Origin: Gammaproteobacteria bacterium
GTDB taxonomy: Bacteria; Pseudomonadota; Gammaproteobacteria; GCA-001735895
Assembly: GCA_029862005.1 (NCBI GenBank)
Contig: JAOTYD010000031.1
Coordinates: forward strand, 1-37,444
Direction: 5' to 3'
DNA length: 37,444 bases
Under the pieces are notes generated by a model that was not told the origin of the DNA, searched no databases, and saw only the letters and a program-made list of their open reading frames with translations. The translations under genes and the position numbers were made by a program. Positions 16,768-25,618 of this stretch are shown one piece after another (positions within the stretch are counted from its first letter, which is position 1; every line of letters starts with the position of its first letter).

Positions 16768-17996
16768 ATCCCGTGAGCGACGGACGCTGGCCCCGCGTTA
16801 TCCTGCTGGCGGATATGAACGCTTTCTTCGCCTCGGTTGAGCAGATCGATCACCCCGAATGGCGCGCTAAGCCGATTGCCTTGACCAATGGTGATATCGG
16901 CACCTGTATCATCACCTGCTCCTATGAAGCGCGGGCTTTCGGCGTCAGGACCGGGATGCACATCAAGCAGGCCCGGCAGCTTTGCCCGGACCTGGTTCGG
17001 ATCACCAGTCGTCCGCAACGCTATGCCGAGGTATCGGCCGATATCATGCGTGCGCTGTCAACTTTCACACCTGAGCTCGAGATTTTCTCGGTTGACGAGG
17101 CGTTTCTTGACGTGACCCGCTGCCAGCGGCTCTGGGGGTCTCCGCGGGAAGTCGCACTGCGGGTCAAGCGCACGGTCTACGAACACTCGGGGGTCCTGTG
17201 CTCGATTGGTGTCAGCGGCGACAAAACCACGGCCAAGTTCGCGGCGAAACTACACAAACCGGATGGTTTGACCATCATTCCACCCTGGCAGGCAAAGGAG
17301 CGCCTCGCCCATACACCGCTGACCGGGCTTTGCGGGGTAAACTCGGGAATCGCCGGCATGCTCGCCGCCTATGGTGTGCACACTTGTGCGGACCTGCAAA
17401 AACTGCCCATCAGCGTGCTCGGCAAACGCTTCGGCAATCCGGGCAGACGCATCTGGCTGATGGCGCAGGGCCTTGATCCCGAACCGGTAAAAACCAGTAT
17501 TCCGGCTGCCCAGTCGATCGGGCATGGTAAGGTCTTGCCACCCAACACGCGCGACGCAGAATCGATACGGGTATTTATGATGCATATGTCGCACAAGCTC
17601 GCCGAGCGCCTGCGCAGCAACCGCCTGGTAGCCCAGCAGTTTCTGTTCGGCCTGCGCCTGTATCGCGGCTGGCTCAAGACCACTGCGCGATCGCTTTTGC
17701 CCAGCGACGACGAGAGAGTCATTTACCGACTCGGCACACGCTGGTTACGGCAAGCCTGGAGCGGCCAGGGAATCTGGCAGATACGCATCGTCGCGCTCGA
17801 TCCAAAGGCACCGTGCCAGGCGGATCTGTTCCAGCGCAAGCATCCCGCCCGACAACGCGCTCACCTTGCGATGGACCAGATCAATCAACGTTATGGGCCG
17901 ATGACACTTGCATCGGCACGATTACTGGGGCGATCAACCATGCCCGACGTGATTTCTCCCGCCTGGAAACCACATGGTCACCGCAAAACCGTTTAG
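16755..17996 (+). CDS. umuC: Y-family translesion DNA polymerase, UmuC-like
   Basis: The 413-residue protein has the Y-family palm motifs: ADMNAFFASVEQ with D20, YEARAFGVRTGM, and FSVDEAFLDV with D114 and E115. A helix-hairpin-helix region (GVNSGIAGMLAAYGVHTCADLQKLP) and a little-finger domain follow. A sliding-clamp-binding motif, QADLF, is visible near residue 355. The GTG at 16755 overlaps the end of the UmuD-like gene; TTG at 16764 and GTG at 16773 are alternatives. It copies damaged DNA at low fidelity, with the UmuD-like partner as its regulatory subunit. The QADLF motif close to the C-terminus also fits a DinB-like assignment. Confidence 0.9.
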   Translation: MLRLNPVSDGRWPRVILLADMNAFFASVEQIDHPEWRAKPIALTNGDIGTCIITCSYEARAFGVRTGMHIKQARQLCPDLVRITSRPQRYAEVSADIMRALSTFTPELEIFSVDEAFLDVTRCQRLWGSPREVALRVKRTVYEHSGVLCSIGVSGDKTTAKFAAKLHKPDGLTIIPPWQAKERLAHTPLTGLCGVNSGIAGMLAAYGVHTCADLQKLPISVLGKRFGNPGRRIWLMAQGLDPEPVKTSIPAAQSIGHGKVLPPNTRDAESIRVFMMHMSHKLAERLRSNRLVAQQFLFGLRLYRGWLKTTARSLLPSDDERVIYRLGTRWLRQAWSGQGIWQIRIVALDPKAPCQADLFQRKHPARQRAHLAMDQINQRYGPMTLASARLLGRSTMPDVISPAWKPHGHRKTV

Positions 17997-18087
17997 TCCG
18001 CTTTAATCGTGTCGCACCTGGCTTATTTCGCGGAACAATTAAACAATTTCGGCTAAACTTGGTCGATAACTATGCCTTCATACTTTT

Positions 18088-19047
18088 ATGAGACCCTTAA
18101 TGCTGGATACGACAGATAGTTCGATCGCAGAATTTCAGGCAGATATTGAAAAAGCGATTGCAGCGATCGAGACCATTATCCTCGGCAAATCGAACCAGAT
18201 CGAGCTTGCTGTTTGCTGCCTGATTGCGCGCGGCCACTGCCTTATCGAAGATTTACCCGGGGTCGGTAAAACCACCTTGTCGCAAACCATCGCGCAGGTT
18301 TTCGACCTCGATTTCAATCGCATTCAATTTACCAGCGATCTACTGCCCGCGGATATTCTCGGGGTATCAATTTTCGACCCGGAACAGCAGGTTTTCAAAT
18401 TTCATCCCGGCCCTGTTTTTGCGCATTTCATCCTGGCCGATGAAATCAACCGCGCCACGCCGAAAACCCAGAGCGCTCTGCTCGAGGCCATGGAAGAAAA
18501 ACAGATTACGGTCGAGGGGGTGACGCACCGGCTGGAGGAACCGTTTTTTGTCATCGGCACCCAAAACCCGCTGGATCAATCCGGCACTTTCCCGTTACCC
18601 GAATCACAGCTGGACCGGTTCATGATGAAAATATCGCTCGGTTACCCGGACCAGGCAGCCGAGCGTGCATTGTTGTCGGGTGGTAATCCTCGCGAAATGA
18701 TGTACCGGATGCAATCCGCGGTCGGCATCGGACGCTTCATCGAAATTCAGTCCGCGGTAGATCATGTCCATTGTTCCGAGCCTTTGCTGAGTTACGTTCA
18801 GCAATTGATACAGGCGACGCGTAATCCCGGCCTGTTTGTTTATGGCCTTTCACCGCGCGCTGGCCTGGCTGTAATCCAGGCCAGCAGGTCATGGGCACTA
18901 ATGAAGGGGCGCAGTCATGTGGAGCCGGGCGATGTTCAGTCCGTGTTCGGTGCGATTGCAGACCATCGCTTAACCCCGTCTGAGCAGCACAGCCGCCCGA
19001 CCATGGACCTGGTCAATGATTTGATCGAACAGACACCAATCCCCTGA
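18088..19047 (+). CDS. MoxR-family AAA+ ATPase (second copy)
   Basis: The 319-residue protein is a MoxR ATPase. Walker A is DLPGVGKT at residues 55-62, and Walker B is in ILADEINRATPKTQSALLEAMEE. The sensor region reads GTQNPLDQSGTFPLPESQLDRF. ATG at 18088 or 18100 (MLDTTDSS) could be the start; neither has a strong ribosome-binding site. It begins a three-gene unit with DUF58 and TgpA-type transglutaminase genes, only 5 nt from the next. The combination is common in Gammaproteobacteria and is thought to work on cell-envelope or peptide substrates. It is clearly diverged from the MoxR at 87-1037. Confidence 0.94.
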   Translation: MRPLMLDTTDSSIAEFQADIEKAIAAIETIILGKSNQIELAVCCLIARGHCLIEDLPGVGKTTLSQTIAQVFDLDFNRIQFTSDLLPADILGVSIFDPEQQVFKFHPGPVFAHFILADEINRATPKTQSALLEAMEEKQITVEGVTHRLEEPFFVIGTQNPLDQSGTFPLPESQLDRFMMKISLGYPDQAAERALLSGGNPREMMYRMQSAVGIGRFIEIQSAVDHVHCSEPLLSYVQQLIQATRNPGLFVYGLSPRAGLAVIQASRSWALMKGRSHVEPGDVQSVFGAIADHRLTPSEQHSRPTMDLVNDLIEQTPIP

Positions 19048-19052
19048 CCATC

Positions 19053-20057
19053 ATGCTTTCGGTCAGTTTGCCGGCTCCCGTCCGCCGATACTTCGACAAC
19101 TGGTTTGATAGCCATAACCCGCCAAGCCAGGATGCAATTCTGCTGCATAACCGACGTCTTTATATTCTACCGACGCGTTTCGGTTACCTGTTCGCGATTA
19201 TGCTGCTGTTCCTGTTCTTTGCCGCGATCAACTACCAGAACAGCATGGCATTCATGCTGACTTTCATGCTGACTGCACTCGGCATCATCAGCCTCTGGCA
19301 TACCCATAAAAATCTGCTCGGCATCACCGTCAAGCTGATGATCCCGCGCCCTGTATTCTGTGGCGAATCCTGCGAGCTTAAATTTGAAGTCAGTCACGCC
19401 AATAACTCGAAACGCTATGCGATTGGCATCCAGTACGCAGAACAGGTACCGGTATACGTCAAGCTCGAACCCGAAGGCACCAGCGGGGCAAAATTGAGGA
19501 TCCCCACAGCGCATCGCGGACAGTTCAAACCGATGGGTATAACGGTATTCACCCGCTATCCCACCGGTCTGTTCCATGCCTGGGGCTGGCTTAAGTTCGA
19601 TGTACCGGTCCTGATTTACCCGAAGCCGGCCACAAAGGCCCGGTTGCAACAAAGCATGGTCGAACAATACGACGGACAAACATCGACCAGTACCATCGAA
19701 GGGGAGGATTTCGCAGGCCTGCGGGAACACCGCGAGGGAGAATCGTTGCACCACATATCCTGGAAGGCCTATGCCCAGGGTAAGGGACTATTAACCAAGA
19801 CATTCCAGGGCCAGGCGAGGCCTTCGATATGGATTGACTGGAATATGGTTAACGAGGGCTCGCTCGAAGATAAACTAAGTTTAATGACGGCCCTGGTTCT
19901 GGCCGCGGAAAACGAAGAGCAGAAATACGGATTGCGACTGCCTGGCACCCTGATCGAACAGGATTACGGTAGTGCGCACAAGCACGCCTGTTTACAGGCC
20001 TTGGCGGTTTTCAGGCAACCCGATTTCAACCAGGAATTTAAACTTGAAAACGACTAG
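19053..20057 (+). CDS. DUF58 domain-containing membrane-anchored protein
   Basis: The 334-residue protein has a short cytoplasmic lead, two adjacent membrane helices (residues about 45-90: YLFAIMLLFLFFAAINYQ and a following Met/Leu-rich helix), then a beta-rich region. The DUF58 core motif DFAGLREHREGESLHHISWK is present; it carries the Arg-Tyr/Glu-Gly-Asp-type signature of the family (here REGESLHHISW). DUF58 proteins lie next to MoxR and are believed to be its clients. The gene overlaps the transglutaminase gene by 14 nt if that starts at the TTG at 20044. Its biochemical activity is unknown. Confidence 0.92.
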   Translation: MLSVSLPAPVRRYFDNWFDSHNPPSQDAILLHNRRLYILPTRFGYLFAIMLLFLFFAAINYQNSMAFMLTFMLTALGIISLWHTHKNLLGITVKLMIPRPVFCGESCELKFEVSHANNSKRYAIGIQYAEQVPVYVKLEPEGTSGAKLRIPTAHRGQFKPMGITVFTRYPTGLFHAWGWLKFDVPVLIYPKPATKARLQQSMVEQYDGQTSTSTIEGEDFAGLREHREGESLHHISWKAYAQGKGLLTKTFQGQARPSIWIDWNMVNEGSLEDKLSLMTALVLAAENEEQKYGLRLPGTLIEQDYGSAHKHACLQALAVFRQPDFNQEFKLEND

Positions 20058-22026
20058 CCAAAACCTGCCCATTCGATCGATTGCGAATGAAACGGTGAGA
20101 CGCTCCAGCATTTTTGCAGTCTGCTTCTGCTTCCTGTGCTCAATCGCTCCCCACTTTCGAAACCTGCCGGTCTGGGTAAGCGCAATCGTATTGCTTGCAC
20201 TGGGATGGCGATGCCTGCAAAACCTTGGCAAGGTCAGGGAGCTACCCAAGTGGGTACTGATCCCGCTGGTATTTTTTGGCGGCATTGGCGTATTCGCGGA
20301 GTACTGGACCATCGTCGGGCGCGATGCAGGTCTCGCACTGCTGACCGTGATGACCTCGTTCAAGTTCCTGGAAAGCCGACGTCATCGCGACCTGTTGATA
20401 CTGGTTTTTCTCAGCTATTTTCTGATCGCCACGCATTTTCTCTATTCCCAAAGCATTTTTACCGCAAGCCTGATGTTCGCCAATCTGATTGTCGCAACTG
20501 CCACGCTGATCACGATCAATCAGCGCGAGGAAAAAATCGACATCAGGCAGCTGGTGGGATCCAGTACCCGTCTGGTACTGCTGTCGATTCCGCTGATGCT
20601 CATTCTCTTCGTGCTGGTGCCACGCGTGCCGGGTCCGTTGTGGGGAATTTCGAGTGAACAACGCGGTGGTGTTACCGGGCTTAGCGATCACATGTCACCC
20701 GGGAAGATCAGCAACCTGATCCGCAGCAACGAGGTTGCCTTCCGGGTTGATTTCGAAGACCGAATTCCAGCCCAGAACAGGCTTTACTGGCGAGGACCGG
20801 TGATGGCCCGCTATAACGGCTATCGCTGGTACCAGGCACGTCGGCAGGTCCTAAACCGGTTCAACATTGTGGTTTCCGAGCCCCCGGTAAAATATACCGT
20901 TACGCTGGAACCGAATGGCGAACGCTGGCTGCTGCCGCTGGATATCCCGACAAAACTGATTCCCGATGCATTAATGACCGAGGACTTTCAGCTCATCAGT
21001 ACCAAAAAAATTAATGACTTGTTGCGCTACTCGATGGAATCACGGGTGGCTTACGAGGTTGGCGCAGACGAAGATCCGGAGTATCTCGGTATTACGCTCG
21101 AATACCCTGAAGATCTCAATCCAAAGACAATCACGATGGGTAAATCGCTGGCACAACGTTTTGATCGCAACGAAGACATCATCAAAGAAGTATTGAAAAT
21201 GTTTCGCGAGCAGGAATACTTTTACACCCTGCAGCCCCCTACCCTTGAAAATGACGTGGTTGACGAGTTTCTGTTTAATACACGGCGCGGTTTCTGTGAA
21301 CACTACGCCGGCAGTTTTGCGCTGCTGATGCGTGCTGCAGGAATACCGGCACGCGTCGTCACCGGCTACCAGGGTGGTGAATATAACGCTGTCGGTAACT
21401 ACCTGATCGTGCGGCAATCCGATGCGCACGCCTGGAACGAGGTCTGGATCGAAAACAGGGGCTGGTTGCGGGTCGATCCCACTGCCGCAGTGTCCCCGAG
21501 TCGGATTGAACAGGGTCTCGATAACGCCTTGTCCGACGAAACATCAATTTTTCGCATCCAGAATCGTAACCCGATCTTCGGCAACCTGCTCTACAGCTGG
21601 GATAACATGCAACACAGCTGGAACGACTGGGTGATCAATTATGACCAACGCAAACAGCAAAACTTTCTCAGTAAACTTGACCTTGGTATTGAAAGCTGGT
21701 CCGACATGGTATTTGCAATGGTCTTTTTGCTGGCCACAGTTACCGGTTTATTCTGGTTTATTGTCTGGTATCGCGAGCGTCCGCCAAAGCCCGAAGCCTG
21801 CGAAGTCCAGTTCGGGCGCCTGCTGAAAAAACTGTCCAGGCGAGGTTTCCAGAAACGCCCCTCGGAAGACAGCCGTGCTTTTCTCGAGCGAGTTACGGAT
21901 CGGGACTTTCCGCAGCGCGAACAGCTTGCAGATATCGTGGAGCTCTACAACCGTATCAAGTACGGTCGCAAGGGCTCTTCCGTGCGCAACCTCGACAGCA
22001 TGCGCTCACTGATCAACTCTCTCTGA
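20044..22026 (+). CDS. tgpA: TgpA-type membrane-bound transglutaminase-like protein
   Basis: I start this at the TTG at 20044 (660 residues). An AGGA sequence 8 nt upstream supports it, and earlier starts would lie deep inside the DUF58 gene. The N-terminus has a run of membrane helices ending near residue 210. A periplasmic transglutaminase core follows, with catalytic Cys418 in RRGFCEHYAG, His in SDAHAWNEVWIE and Asp in WLRVDPTAAV. One further helix (MVFLLATVTGLFWFIVWY) and a DUF4129-like cytoplasmic tail end the protein. This is the layout of Pseudomonas TgpA, a protein with periplasmic transglutaminase activity. The peptide or envelope substrate is unknown. Confidence 0.93.
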   Translation: MKTTSQNLPIRSIANETVRRSSIFAVCFCFLCSIAPHFRNLPVWVSAIVLLALGWRCLQNLGKVRELPKWVLIPLVFFGGIGVFAEYWTIVGRDAGLALLTVMTSFKFLESRRHRDLLILVFLSYFLIATHFLYSQSIFTASLMFANLIVATATLITINQREEKIDIRQLVGSSTRLVLLSIPLMLILFVLVPRVPGPLWGISSEQRGGVTGLSDHMSPGKISNLIRSNEVAFRVDFEDRIPAQNRLYWRGPVMARYNGYRWYQARRQVLNRFNIVVSEPPVKYTVTLEPNGERWLLPLDIPTKLIPDALMTEDFQLISTKKINDLLRYSMESRVAYEVGADEDPEYLGITLEYPEDLNPKTITMGKSLAQRFDRNEDIIKEVLKMFREQEYFYTLQPPTLENDVVDEFLFNTRRGFCEHYAGSFALLMRAAGIPARVVTGYQGGEYNAVGNYLIVRQSDAHAWNEVWIENRGWLRVDPTAAVSPSRIEQGLDNALSDETSIFRIQNRNPIFGNLLYSWDNMQHSWNDWVINYDQRKQQNFLSKLDLGIESWSDMVFAMVFLLATVTGLFWFIVWYRERPPKPEACEVQFGRLLKKLSRRGFQKRPSEDSRAFLERVTDRDFPQREQLADIVELYNRIKYGRKGSSVRNLDSMRSLINSL

Positions 22027-22053
22027 GCCTTACCCGCCCCAACCAGCGACAGT

Positions 22054-22185
22054 GCTCCCCGGGGGTAAATGCACGTAAAAGGCGCTCCCAACCGGCGCAA
22101 GCGCCGGTTGGTCCATCCATGGAATCGCTTGGAGCGCGGCGTCCGTGCCGCGCTACACTTTTTCGTGCATTTACCCCCGGGGAGC
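22054..22185. repeat. 132-bp MITE-like or REP-like element with perfect 22-bp inverted ends
   Basis: The outer arms at 22054-22075 and 22164-22185 are perfect 22-bp inverted repeats, each starting GCTCCCCGGGGGTAAATG on its own strand. Inside are two more dyads: an 11-bp perfect hairpin with an AA loop (22088-22098 and 22101-22111) and GCGCGGC (22134-22140) with GCCGCGC (22147-22153). A further pair, GCGCTCC (22082-22088) and GGAGCGC (22131-22137), brackets the first hairpin. The element lies between convergent genes and may also end their transcripts. There is no coding capacity. Confidence 0.75.
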
Positions 22186-22217
22186 TCAACTCACTGAGAT
22201 GTGTCGAAATGTTTGCT

Positions 22218-24245
22218 TCAGACGGCTTCTAGTTCCGAAGACTTGAAGTACTGTTCCTTGATGCTGCTGATTTCATCGCGCACCCGGGCCGCTTCTTCGA
22301 ATTCTAGGTCACGCGCATGCTGGTACATCTTGTTTTCAAGCTGCTTCAACCTGGCAATGAGTTCGTTGGCACTGAGCCGCTCGTACCCGCTCGCGGTCTC
22401 GGCCACACGATCGAATCCCTTGCGGTGGCGACCGGGCCTGGCAACGTCGCCAAGGTCCATCACGTCGGTCACGCTCTTGACGATTCCCATTGGCGTTATC
22501 TTATGCTCAATGTTATATGTCAACTGTTTCTCACGCCGCCGATCGGTTTCGGCAATCGCCCGCTGCATCGAACCTGTGATGCTGTCTGCATACAAGATCG
22601 ACATGCCATTGATGTTCCGTGCCGCTCGACCGATGGTTTGAATCAACGCTCTATCCGAGCGCAGGAATCCCTCCTTGTCCGCATCGAGAATCGCAACCAG
22701 CGATACTTCCGGCATATCGAGCCCCTCGCGCAGCAGGTTGATGCCAACCAGGACATCGAATTCACCGAGCCGCAGATCACGGATAATTTCCATGCGTTCG
22801 ACGGTATCGATATCCGAATGCAGGTAACGCACGCGCACCCCGTGCTCGCCCAGGTAATCGGTCAGGTCCTCGGCCATGCGCTTGGTCAGGGTCGTGATCA
22901 GGACCCGTTCGGAGACCTCCACGCGTTTATTTATTTCGGATAAAACATCGTCAACCTGGGTGGTCGCAGGGCGTACTTCGACCACGGGATCGACAAGCCC
23001 GGTGGGTCGTACAACCTGTTCGACCACGGCCCCACTGTGTTTTTGCTCGTAATCACCGGGAGTTGCGGAAACAAAGATGGTCTGAGGAGACATGCGTTCG
23101 AATTCATCGAAACGCAGCGGCCGGTTATCGAGCGCCGAAGGCAGGCGGAAACCATATTCAACCAGGGTTTCCTTGCGCGAACGATCACCGCGATACATGC
23201 CACCTATCTGCGGCACCGAGACATGGCTTTCGTCGATAAACAGCAGGCAATCCTCGGGCAGGTAGTCAAACAGGGTTGGGGGGGGTTCCCCGGGTTTGCG
23301 CCCGGAAAGAAAACGCGAGTAATTTTCAATTCCGGCACAGTATCCCAGCTCACGCATCATTTCGACATCGTAATTAACGCGTTGCTCGAGTCGCTGCGCT
23401 TCGACCAGTTTATTATTTTGTTTGAGTTCCGCGAGTCTCACCTGCAACTCTTCCTTGATCTCGCTAATCGAGCCAAGAATCACCTCGCGGGGCGTCGCGT
23501 AATGCGTTTTCGGATAAATCGTAATGCGCTTGACGTTGTTGGTGACCTCGCCGGTCAGCGGATCGAACAGGCTGATTTTCTCGACCTCGGTATCGAACAG
23601 CTCGATACGCACCGCGTCACGGTCCGAATCGGCCGGGTGCACGTCGATAACCTCGCCCCGCACGCGGTAAGTACCGCGCTTGAGCTCGAGATCATTACGC
23701 TTGTACTGCAGTTCCGCCAGACGCCGCAGAATGCTGCGCTGATCGATTTCATCACCAACCACGAGGTGCAATAACATCTTCAGGTAAGAATCGGGGTCCC
23801 CCAATCCATAAATTGCGGAAACCGACGCGACAATAATGGTATCGCGCCGCTCCATCAGGGACTTGGTGGCCGACAGTCGCATCTGTTCGATATGCTCGTT
23901 GATCGATGCATCTTTTTCGATGAAGGTGTCGGATGCCGGCACATAGGCTTCCGGCTGGTAGTAATCGTAGTAAGAGACGAAGTACTGGACCGAGTTATGC
24001 GGGAAGAATTCCTTCATTTCGCCATACAACTGCGCCGCCAGGGTCTTGTTGTGCGCCATGATAATCGCCGGTCGCTCGAGCCGCTGGATTACATTGGCCG
24101 CGGTAAAGGTTTTACCCGAACCGGTTACCCCCAGCAGGGTCTGGTGCATGAGCCCGTCCTCGAGACCCTGCACCAGGGCATCGATGGCCTCGGGCTGGTC
24201 TCCGGTTGGTTCAAACTGGGTTTCGAGCTGGAATTTCTTCGCCAT
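22218..24245 (-). CDS. uvrB: Excinuclease ABC subunit B
   Basis: The 675-residue protein is full-length UvrB, the helicase-like damage-verification subunit of nucleotide excision repair. It shows Walker A GVTGSGKT at residues 39-46, the beta-hairpin segment [17 protein letters not shown], the DESH box, QTIGRAARN helicase motif VI and the C-terminal UVR domain ([20 protein letters not shown]), which binds UvrC. It converges on the transglutaminase gene and diverges from the aminotransferase gene, an arrangement also seen in Pseudomonas. I see no GTTC-N7-GTTC or CTGT-N8-ACAG site in its 102-bp upstream region. Confidence 0.98.
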   Translation of the reverse strand: MAKKFQLETQFEPTGDQPEAIDALVQGLEDGLMHQTLLGVTGSGKTFTAANVIQRLERPAIIMAHNKTLAAQLYGEMKEFFPHNSVQYFVSYYDYYQPEAYVPASDTFIEKDASINEHIEQMRLSATKSLMERRDTIIVASVSAIYGLGDPDSYLKMLLHLVVGDEIDQRSILRRLAELQYKRNDLELKRGTYRVRGEVIDVHPADSDRDAVRIELFDTEVEKISLFDPLTGEVTNNVKRITIYPKTHYATPREVILGSISEIKEELQVRLAELKQNNKLVEAQRLEQRVNYDVEMMRELGYCAGIENYSRFLSGRKPGEPPPTLFDYLPEDCLLFIDESHVSVPQIGGMYRGDRSRKETLVEYGFRLPSALDNRPLRFDEFERMSPQTIFVSATPGDYEQKHSGAVVEQVVRPTGLVDPVVEVRPATTQVDDVLSEINKRVEVSERVLITTLTKRMAEDLTDYLGEHGVRVRYLHSDIDTVERMEIIRDLRLGEFDVLVGINLLREGLDMPEVSLVAILDADKEGFLRSDRALIQTIGRAARNINGMSILYADSITGSMQRAIAETDRRREKQLTYNIEHKITPMGIVKSVTDVMDLGDVARPGRHRKGFDRVAETASGYERLSANELIARLKQLENKMYQHARDLEFEEAARVRDEISSIKEQYFKSSELEAV

Positions 24246-24347
24246 AGAACAAATTTAGTGAATGATAAACAGACTGCACTTTACAGGTCGCCACGGCTTC
24301 GTATACTTCGCCTGTTCCTTCACAGCAATCTAACCGACGAGTCATCC

Positions 24348-25535
24348 GTGTTTAACGATCTGTCAAAGCGCGTTTGCGCAATAAAACCATCCCCCACTTT
24401 AGCAGTTTCAAATTTGGCTAGCCAGCTTCGCGCCCAGGGACGTGACATTATCAACCTGGGAGTAGGAGAACCGGATTTTGACACCCCGGATCATATCCGG
24501 GAAGCTGCCATTGCAGCGATTCGAGCCGGTGACACGCACTACACGGCTGTCGACGGCACTGTGCCCCTGAAACAGGCAATTATCGACAAGTTCGAGCGCG
24601 ATAATGGCCTTTCATATTCAGCCGATCAGGTCCTGGTTTCCTGTGGTGGTAAGCAGAGCTTTTTCAACCTGTGCCAGGCGGTTCTAAATGAGGGCGATGA
24701 AGTTATCATCCCGGCCCCCTACTGGGTATCGTATCCCGATATCGTAATTCTGGCCGATGGAACCCCGGTTGTCGTCGTGGTCGGTATCGACTCGGCCTTC
24801 AAGATAACCCCGGACGCGCTTGAAGGCGCGATCACGGATAACACGCGCATGCTGGTGCTCAACAGTCCCTCTAATCCGACCGGAGTCGCCTATTCGATGC
24901 CGGAACTGGCAGCACTTGGCGAAGTATTATTGCGCTACCCCGACGTGCTCATTGCGACCGATGACATGTACGAGCATATCGTCTGGGGTGATTTCCCGTT
25001 TTGCAACATCCTAAACGCCTGCCCCGAACTGTATGAACGCACCCTGGTGCTCAATGGGGTATCCAAGGCTTACGCGATGACCGGCTGGCGAATCGGTTAT
25101 GCCGGGGGACCAGCGGATATCATCAAGGCAATGAAAAAAGTACAGGGTCAGTGCACTTCCAATCCGAGTTCCATTTCACAGGCTGCATCGGTGGCTGCGC
25201 TAAACGGCGACCATGGCCCGGTGCGCGCGATGGTGACGGAATTCAGGAAGCGGCATGATTACCTGGTGGCCGAGCTGAATTCGATCAAGCATATCCGGTG
25301 CCTCGAATCCGACGGAACCTTTTACAGTTTTCCCAACATCCAGAGTTTTATCGACGCTCGCAATGATCTCGATAACGACGTTGATGCCGCCAATCTGTTG
25401 CTCGAGGAAGTCGGAGTCGCGCTGGTCCCCGGCTCTGCATTCGGGGCCGAGGGTTACATGCGTATCTCCTTCGCCACCAGCATGGAAAACCTGGAAAAAG
25501 CGGTCGCGAGAATCCGACAGGTGTTCGAGGGCTGA
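24348..25535 (+). CDS. Class I PLP-dependent aminotransferase (aspartate aminotransferase type)
   Basis: The open frame extends left into uvrB, but the family N-terminus begins at the GTG at 24348 (MFNDLSKRVCAIKPSPTLAV, 395 residues). The PLP-binding Lys is K240 in GVSKAYAMTGWRIGY, and the phosphate-cup and substrate contacts are in SNPTG at 175-179. The enzyme most likely transfers amino groups between aspartate and 2-oxoglutarate, or related amino acids. It belongs to the Ib-like prokaryotic group by its GVGEPDFDTPDHI start. Short leader and no clear ribosome-binding site. Confidence 0.92.
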   Translation: MFNDLSKRVCAIKPSPTLAVSNLASQLRAQGRDIINLGVGEPDFDTPDHIREAAIAAIRAGDTHYTAVDGTVPLKQAIIDKFERDNGLSYSADQVLVSCGGKQSFFNLCQAVLNEGDEVIIPAPYWVSYPDIVILADGTPVVVVVGIDSAFKITPDALEGAITDNTRMLVLNSPSNPTGVAYSMPELAALGEVLLRYPDVLIATDDMYEHIVWGDFPFCNILNACPELYERTLVLNGVSKAYAMTGWRIGYAGGPADIIKAMKKVQGQCTSNPSSISQAASVAALNGDHGPVRAMVTEFRKRHDYLVAELNSIKHIRCLESDGTFYSFPNIQSFIDARNDLDNDVDAANLLLEEVGVALVPGSAFGAEGYMRISFATSMENLEKAVARIRQVFEG

Positions 25536-25618
25536 AGCGAGGCAGTAGTTTTACCGAACTCGATCATGGTACTGTGATCTAATGGGTCCAATTGCGACCC
25601 CATGGTATATAACCCGAT

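Noticed and set aside
24246-24347. SOS box upstream of uvrB
   Set aside because: GAAC at 24247-24250 is followed after 7 nt by GTGA, not GAAC. CTG-N7-CAG near the aminotransferase side has the wrong spacing for a CTGT-N8-ACAG box.
23892-24347. N-terminal extension of the aminotransferase frame into uvrB
   Set aside because: The extra 152 codons lie antisense inside uvrB and have no family similarity; the aminotransferase N-terminus begins at the GTG at 24348.
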